Assembly (NCBI RefSeq): GCF_018143015.1
Contig: NC_054747.1
Location: 33,881,733-33,945,732, forward strand
Reading direction: 5' to 3'
DNA: 64,000 nt
Origin: Lytechinus variegatus
Taxonomy: Eukaryota > Echinodermata > Echinoidea > Temnopleuroida > Toxopneustidae
This document shows, piece after piece, positions 51,563 through 60,500 of this stretch. The translations under genes were made by a program, and so were the position numbers. Numbering within the stretch: position 1 is the stretch's first letter; each line of letters opens with the position of its first letter. The notes beneath the pieces were generated by a model. That model was not told the origin of the DNA. It saw only the letters and a program-made list of their open reading frames with translations, and ran no database searches.

Positions 51563-54500
51563 CTGGAGCAATGAAAAGAAAACACTCTGAAATAAATACT
51601 AATGCTCTCATGAATATGCATATTCAGACAAGCTGCTCCTTGAGAGATAATTCAATTCTTTATTCCATTTCCATTCAAAACATATTGCAAAGTAATATAA
51701 ATCAGATACAATTTTACAGATGAACATTCTTACTTCTAAAAAAAAGTATAAAATTGAGCATAAATGGAAATGAGGGGGTCCACTATAAGCAAAGCTTGTA
51801 AAGTGTGGATCCCCTTTGTAATGAAAAAAATATTGACTTATTCATATATGCGTGTATATACAGGAAAGAAAAAGGAAAGAACAAACGGATTGAAATTAGA
51901 GAATGGGATCCAGGAGGGGGGTACAGCCTGCCCCCGTGCCCCCTTTTGAGATGTACAACTAAAATTTGTAATGTAAAAATGTCGTTAATACAGAAGTGTG
52001 GCCCCCCCCCCCCCTTTTTGAAAGTGAAGAATTTTTTTTTTCTTTGCTTGCTCGTCAATTTTTTCGTGGATAATATCCCCCTAATTTGGGGTTAAAACCC
52101 CTTTTTTTTGCTTGTCAAATTTCTCCTCGGGAAAATGTGCCCCCCTTTCGAAAAATCCTGGATCCGCCCCTGATGGGAGAATATGAAATTCAGTTGTATT
52201 TAAATTAAGTAGAAGTTTATGGCTATTTCAAGCCTCAAGTTCGTAATCGTATATATACATTTGGGGCGCATTTCATAGAGTTATAACTGATGTAACTGCC
52301 ATAATGGCAACTACCATGGTAACGGGGCTCAGCGGCCAATCAGAATCAAGGTTACCCTGGTAGTTGCCATAATGGCAAAGTTACAAAAGTTGCAACTCTT
52401 TATGAAACCAGCCCCATATAGCAATCAGCAATGTTATGTTGTTAATTTGAATCTGATGGACTACTTTAATTCAATTCTGAATGGTTATGAGGGCAATAGG
52501 ATAACTTTTGCCTTGAGCTGATTTTCAACTCAAATTCAAGGGAAACTCGTTATTAGTCTCTAGTTCATTGATGAATATTCATTGATGAATAATAAGCTAT
52601 GACTATTACCTGAATAAGATCAGTCAATATTTCTTTTATACATCTATTTTTTCTGGATAGGGCAATGGTAAAAATTATTGCCTTTCTCAAATCATGCCAA
52701 TCGGTTTTATGTAAAAAAAACATATTTTCAATCATCATTCCTTCATATCAAACCTGTGTGTTTGTGACATGTGCTTTCTTATACTTGGTTTACTTTTCTA
52801 CTTTTTACATTTATTCTCTATGATATTTTGCAACTGCTTTGTAATAAATATATTTATTTTTACAGTATGCATTTGAGTTAGAGTTTTCTCTTGATATCAT
52901 TGACAGTCCAGAGTAATGTTTAATAATGTTTTCATGCCAAAATCCTTGGATCTGATTGCTCAAAGCAAGTTGTCAGTGGAAAGCACTAGGCCCGAATTCA
53001 CAAAGGTGGTTTTGAAAACCCACTGTTGAATCCATGGTTTATGTAGATTTCCTGTATAAATTATGCTTAATTTAGCGTGCATAGAGCGTGTCCAATGCTG
53101 ATGTGCGCTTTTGTCACAGTGCACCAAATTGTCGCCTGTTACCATGGTTAGATACGCTCTTTTATCAATGAGTCCACTGTTTGAAGAGTGGACTCATTAT
53201 TCAAAACAGTGGACTCGTGAATAAAATAGTGTGGATAACCACGGCAACAGGCGTCAATTTGGCACACTGTGATAAAATCCTGCATCAGCATTGGACATTT
53301 TTTAATATATGCGGTAAAATAAGCATACTTTATACAGGAAATCTGCATAAACCATAGACTCAACTGTGGATTTTCAAAACCACCTTTGTGAATTCAGGCC
53401 TATGAAACCAAAGATTCTCAATCATTTTGATTGATTCCTAATTGACATCTTTGGGTGAATGATGAACCTATTTTTGCAAGCTAAACATGGTTCAACAAGC
53501 ACAGAATCTGCATACTATCTGGCATTACAAGTTAGGGTGTTCCTTTTAATGGGTCCGTCAATCGCCTGAAGGAGCCATTCAATAATTGGTGAAACATTGC
53601 AACTGCGATTGATACTTCATTTCTTTGAATTAAATGTTGATAATAGACCTTACCGTATGACATGCCATGATGGTAAAGACAGCTTCTAATGCTCCAGCTG
53701 CTCCTTGCAGATGACCTGTTGCTCCCTTAGTGGAGGATACCGCTGGAAGATGATCACTATGGCAACCAAAAAGCTTCTTTACTGCCATGTTCTCAATGGC
53801 ATCTCCTGTGTAGAGAGGAAAATGAAAGATGGATGAGATCGAGGATGGTCTCGATTGCAAAGGGACTGACCATTAATCGTATATCTTAATTCTTGTCAAG
53901 ATGATCTTGATCATTATGATGATGATGGTGTGGCATTGGAGATTTAGGCAGTGGTAAGGATGATGACTTGTGTTGAAGGATGTACATGTAGGTATGGTAA
54001 TGGTGATGAGGACGATGGTGATTATAAAGGTGGTGGTGATGATGATGATGATGATTGTGATGATGATGATGGTGATGATGATGGTGGTGATGATGATGGT
54101 GGTGATGATGATGGTGGTGAAGATGATGGTGGTGATGATGGTGGTGATGATGATGATTGATGTTGATGATGATGAGGATGATGATGATTGGTGATGATGA
54201 TGGTGGTGGTGGTGATGATGATGATGGTGGTGGTGATGATGATGGTGATGATGATGATTGTGATGATGATGGTGATGATGATGATTGATGATGATAATGA
54301 TGATTGGTGATGATGATGACGATGATGATGGTGGTGATGATGGTGGTGGTGATGATGATGATGGTGGTAATGATGATGATGTTGATGATGATGAAGATGG
54401 TGGTGGTGGTGATGATAGTAATGATGATGATGATTGATGATGATGTTGATTAGTGTGATGATGGTGGTGGTGGTGGAGATGATGATAATAAATGTGAGGG

Positions 54501-57500
54501 TGGTGGTACTGATAATGTTGACAGTGATGACAAAGATGGATGACAATAATGGGAATGGCAACTTTGATATGAAGACAATATCAAAGGTATGGCAGAAATA
54601 TGATGAGCGTGGCGGTAACTACGTTACATGACATTTGCTCAGGCAGCAATAGCTCCACTGTAAATTCCCCACAACAATATAATGACCAACTTCAACCTTG
54701 AATTTAACATACCTTATCCTAACCCTAAACCTAGCATAAACCGTATTGAAACACTAACTCCATATCTGAGATGAAATAAAGCCCAGAGCAATTGTCGCCG
54801 GAGCAAAAGCCGTGTCACTGGTTATTATGAGGACGCTGCTGATACTGACAAAACAAAGTAATGGTATAGATGATGATTGCAGTGATGACTATGCTAGAGA
54901 CATATCATACTTAAGACTAATGACTAACAGACCTGTCGGTGTAGATGTGGCGTGTGCGTTGATATATGTAACATCCTTCAGACTCATCTGAGCATCACGC
55001 AGGGCACTTGTCATGCACAGCTCGGCACCAACACCATTCTCACTAGGTGATGTCATGTGACTTGCATCACCTGATAAAAAGAAAACATCACATAAATGAA
55101 ATTACATGAGCAAAAAGATGTTGTTGAATGTATACATTTATGTATGCTGACATAAAATACATTAGACATTTATCCTCATTACTAGTTTTTATATGTAATG
55201 TATTTGACAAAAAAAGTTCAACAAGGGATTTCCTCCATTGACTTTGTACAGGGATTATCTACAAGATTCAATACTTCATTTTCAATTCCTGTCAAACTAA
55301 ACAAAATCAACTGAAATATCAAGAAAGCGTGTTTCAAATGAAAGGATTACATATCGTGTATAATAAATCTGAATGATACCAGTCATGATCATCGGAGCAT
55401 TATGTAATGAACAAAAAGAATGAAAATGAAATTAGTTTGCTGTATATAGCAATTATACCATGGGGAGTTGAATAATTTTTGAATTGTATATATTCATACA
55501 TTATGTACTAGCCCCCCCCCCTCCCAGAAAAAATAATAAATATATATATGAATGAATGAATGAATGAATGAATGAATGAATGAATGAAAAATAAATTAAT
55601 TGAATAATTGATAAATAAAGAAATGAATTAATGAATGAAAAATAAATTAATTGAATAATTGATAAATAAATAAATGAATTAATGAATGAATGAATGAATT
55701 AAGTAATTAATAGATAAATCAATTACTTAATAAAAAGACTCAAGTCATTGCACTGAAACATTATTTTCATCACTGCTTACATTCTTAATCAAATCATTAC
55801 CTGAGAGACCATAACCAAGGATTTCAGCTAGAATTGTAGCACCTCTTGACTTGGCATGCTCCATTTCCTATAAAATGATATCATTTCATTAAAGAATTCA
55901 TTGCTTCAGAGGGTATCACATTGCATATGCTCCACTTTTTAAAGACTGCTACAAAAAGTCTTTGGCGTAGCAGATTTTTACGTAGGACTACACAAAACTT
56001 AATAATTGAGAGCTTTCTCTCATGACCAAAAATGCTTATCAAGTTTGGTAAGAAAAATTACTCACATATATACATGGGTCTTTCCATAAAGTTGGGGCAC
56101 AAATTGTAACATTTCAGCATAACTAAATACTAATCATACTATACTTTTATTGTTGGTAGGCTTTACATTTGTATTAAGACCATTAAAAAGTACTGGAAAT
56201 TTGGGGGCATTTTGACTATAAATTTTCCAGTTAAGTTATTAAACAAAACAGTATATAATGCTGTTTAGTGGACACAGTGTTCATGTAGCATTTGGGATAT
56301 TTACATTTGGTCCTAAAACATAAATTAATGCAATTAGACTGACTAAAACTTGAAACAATGCATACATTTACCTTTTAAGTCAATTAGCTATTCAGATTGC
56401 CTATGCATACATTGCAGTTTCAAAAGAAAATTTTAAAATTGTCATGGTGTCCATGTACCATTGGACATCAGTGGAATCATTTCAAAGACATTTTTTTCTG
56501 TACATAAAATTGGAGAGCTTTCTGTAGAGCAGTTTTAATATGCCTATAATAAGAATAGGTTTGTTACATCATTATCATCATCATTACATGGAAGCACCAT
56601 GGTGTAGCGGTTCTGACTCTCGCCTTATAATCAGAGGGTGGTGTGTTCGAATCCCACCATGGCCTAGCACCCTTTGGCAAGGCGTCAATCCACACATTGC
56701 CACTCTCACCCGTGTGCTAATTGGGTACCGGTAGGAAACAACCGTCAATGTGGTTGGTTTAGCAAGTAAGCGCCTAAGAAGCTGCATGAAATGCTACGAA
56801 TCCAGTGACCGGGTAATAATAATTGTGAAGCGCTTTGAACAGTCGTAGATTGATAAAGTGCTATATAAATGCAGTATTACCAAGACTATCGCTTAGTTGA
56901 GCAAGCTGTGTTCAAGTCTCATACATGTATATATACTCACTTCAAGGACCACTACCGCAGCCCCTTCTGACATCACAAAGCCATCCCTCTCCTTGTCAAA
57001 TGGTCTCGATGCTTTCTCAGGTGAATCGTTGAACTTTGTGCTTAGCGCCCTCGCTCTACAGTGGTGACAAAAATCATACACAGTAATGTCAATGAAACAA
57101 GAATATTGCAACCATTATAATTCTCTTTCATGGAGTGTAAAGGAATATAATAATTGGCCCCTTCAAGTTCTCCTCTCCAAGAACGATAAGGAACTGGAAC
57201 CAGCTACCCAGCTCAGCTGTCAACACCAAAGGAATGTCCAGTTTCAAAGAGGCTACTGTCCCTGCCATCAGAATGATGCAGCCTCCCGTTGGATCCCAAC
57301 TGATTTAAAGTCAATATCTAATTGGTTTTTACTTGCACTCGGCATAGCATGTTTTACTGTATAAACAAGTTGCTATGTCTATCAATCACTATTTTTGCAC
57401 TACATGACACTCATTCCAGTGGCTCACTTTATTCATCATCCCAGTATAGCTTCCTGTTTGAGCTGCCAAGAAGATTACTACATCAAGTATAATGAGATAC

Positions 57501-60500
57501 TGAAGTATACTGGTCACAGTAAAGGTAAAGCATGGGATTGTTGATATGACAGGCAAACCTCAGACAAGTTGAAGAAGGCAAAAACACTGCCAACATGAGG
57601 ATTAAAAACTTGTTGACACCTGAAGCAAGTAGAAAAAAACAACTCACCAAGCAAAACCAACCAACCTACAGGACATATTCAAGCCCATGTTGCTCCGGCT
57701 ACCATGACATCATCAGTGCCAACTTGAGGATTACAAATTTTAATACCTGCAGTGTTTTGGTCACATTATACATAACGGTAAAGCTTGGAATTGTTGATTT
57801 GACAGGAAAATTTGAAGGAAGGTGAAAAAGAAAAAAAACCATTGCCAGTTTGAGGATTAAGAATTCATAAATGTCTGAAGCAAGAAGATAAATACTAACC
57901 TCATAAAACCCACCAACCCTACAGGATATACTCTGTTGCTCCAGATACCATTACATCAATAATGCCAATTTGAAGACTAACACTAATAGTCAATATCTGG
58001 AGAAAATGGAAAAATTCTGAACTCACCGAGCAAAACCTGCCAATCCTACAGGACATATACACGCCTCCGTTGCACCGGCCACCATGACGTCGGCATCTCC
58101 ATAACGAATAAACCTTGATGCATCCCCCAGTGCGTGAACCCCTGTAGTACAGGCCGTAGATACACAGTGGTTTGGTCCCTGGAAGAGATTTCATCAAGAA
58201 TACACTTAAAGAGAAATGCCAGAAGTTGCAGTAAACACTGACTTCATGAGAAAGTCTGTAAAACAAGGCTTAATTGTCAGTATATCATCCAGGATCTAGA
58301 TCTGGTACAGTCACCTTAACTGAACTTTGTGAAATCTTGAAATCTACGCTGAAAAATATTCACACTGAAGATCACCAACACAGATAAGCGCACGTGGGAC
58401 AGTGTATTATTATTGCTTTGAATGTTGTGCCCGACGCTTGACCCAAATCCTGTGCTTATTTGCTCATTTCTCAGCAATTACACAATATCTTCCAGAATCC
58501 TTTGGCACATATTCTTTATTTATACAAACAGACACTTTGGTGGTCATTTCATTGGATTCTGTACGAACTCATTTTGATATCGTTACCAAAACTAGCATTT
58601 ACCTTTAAACATAAATTTCACTTGTTGCAAAATCTTTGAAAAGGTTACCAAAAACCAACAATATAACCACCAAACTGTTTATATGAAAGGAAAATTATGT
58701 GCCAAGTGACTCTGGTAGAAACTATGTAATTTCTGAAAAATTAGAAAGGTGAGCACAGAATTTGTGCCAAGTGACAACTGAAATATTACAAATAACAAGT
58801 GGAATGCATCTGGCCGTCTCACCTGCATCAAGCGATTCAAAATAGCAGCAGTGCTGACTTTGAAAACTACTCTAACTCGCACAGGAAGTTCAGTGATACT
58901 TGATTACTCTAATGTCCAAGTTTAACTAACTAGACCAATAAACTTTCAAAGTTATGATGGTAATTCAACAGATATCCCCAATTCGGCCAAAGTTCATTGA
59001 CCCTAAATGACCTTTGATCTTCATCATGAGATCTGAAACTTGCACAAAATGTTCAGTGATGCTTGATTAATATTATGTTCAAGTTTCATGAATCAGATCC
59101 ATAAACTTTCAAAGTTATGATGGGAATTCAACAGATACCCCCAATTCGGCCAAAGTTCATTGACCCTAAATGACCTTTGACCTTGGTCATGTGACATAAA
59201 ACTCATGCAGGATGTTCAGTGATAATTGATTAACCTTATGTCTAAGTTTCATGAACTAGGTCCATATATTTTCTAAGTTATGATGACATTTCAAAAACTT
59301 AACCTCAGGTTAAGATTTCGATGTTGATTCCTCCAACATGGTCTAAGTTCATTGACCCTAAATGACCTTTGACCTTGGTCATGTGACATGAAACTCTAAT
59401 AGGATGTTCAGTAATACTTGATTAACCTTATGGCCACGTTTCATGAACTAGGTCCATATACTTTCTAAGTTATGATGTCATATCAAAAACTTAACCTTAG
59501 GTTAAGATTTGATGTTGGCGCCGCCGCCGCCGCCGTCGGAAAAGCGGCTCCTATAGTCTCACTCTGCTATGCAGGTGAGACAAAAACTGAAATGGTTTGA
59601 TTTTTCAATTTAATTCAAATTGAATCCAAATTTATTTCCACAAATTTCATAAAAACAAATATCAATGTAATATAATTCAAATTGACCTACAGACATATAA
59701 ATAGCAGTTACAATACATCAACAGAGAAGGAACTGAATACAGCAGAAACTGTTAAGGTAGACAACCCGAGATTTGTCCCATATATGCTTCTCTAGATCTA
59801 TGAGCGGTGCAAATGACCTTCAGAAAAATGAGTATATTTGCATTTTGACGATTCCATTGCTTTTCAAGCAAACACCGGTTCTCAGGGAAATTACACACAG
59901 CCTTCACAATAACTTTGAGCAATATCCAATTTTTTTAAAAATGCTTTAAACTTGCAAATTATGATTAATAAAAATAACTTACTCTCAGTTTGTGTTTAAT
60001 GCTGATGTGACCAGCGGCAAGATTTGGAAGAATCTTTGGAACAAAATATGGACTAATCTTCTTGTAACCCTGAGAAGGTTAAAATGAGAGAAAACTGAGT
60101 TACTGATACCCTAAAACAATATTTTCATCAGAAATATTTAGAGCATCTTAAGCTGTTCTTAATTTAATTGATTCTGTTTAAGATTGGTCACAAATGATGG
60201 GTCATTGATGACTTAATTTATAACTTGAGACATTTGGAACATCAAATATTGTACATTTTGTAATACACATAAATATGAATTTATTTCATATGCTACACTA
60301 TGTGTACAAATAAATGTGCCCATAATTATCATCATCACAATCACAATTTTCTATGATAATCATCATCGTCACTATTACCATCATTGTTATCAAAACAACA
60401 TTATCATCACTACCACAGTCATAATCTTTTATCATCACCATCATCATTATAATTATCATCAGTGGCAGACCGTGACCCATTTCACAAATTTCTACATTTT

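Noticed and set aside
51783..52095. Overlapping ORFs at 51764-52095 on both strands
   Set aside because: They fall in a degraded repeat with homopolymer runs and mirror similar ORFs at 29779-30036 in a related repeat.
53951..54561. Asp/Gly-, Met/Val- and His/Ser-rich ORFs on both strands
   Set aside because: They are translations of a (GAT/GGT)n array; no start context, splice signals or other composition support a gene.
57919..58266. 115-codon minus-strand ORF with [10 protein letters not shown]
   Set aside because: It overlaps the true OXSM exon in the wrong frame and ends in a broken exon copy; it is a pseudo-exon, not a gene.
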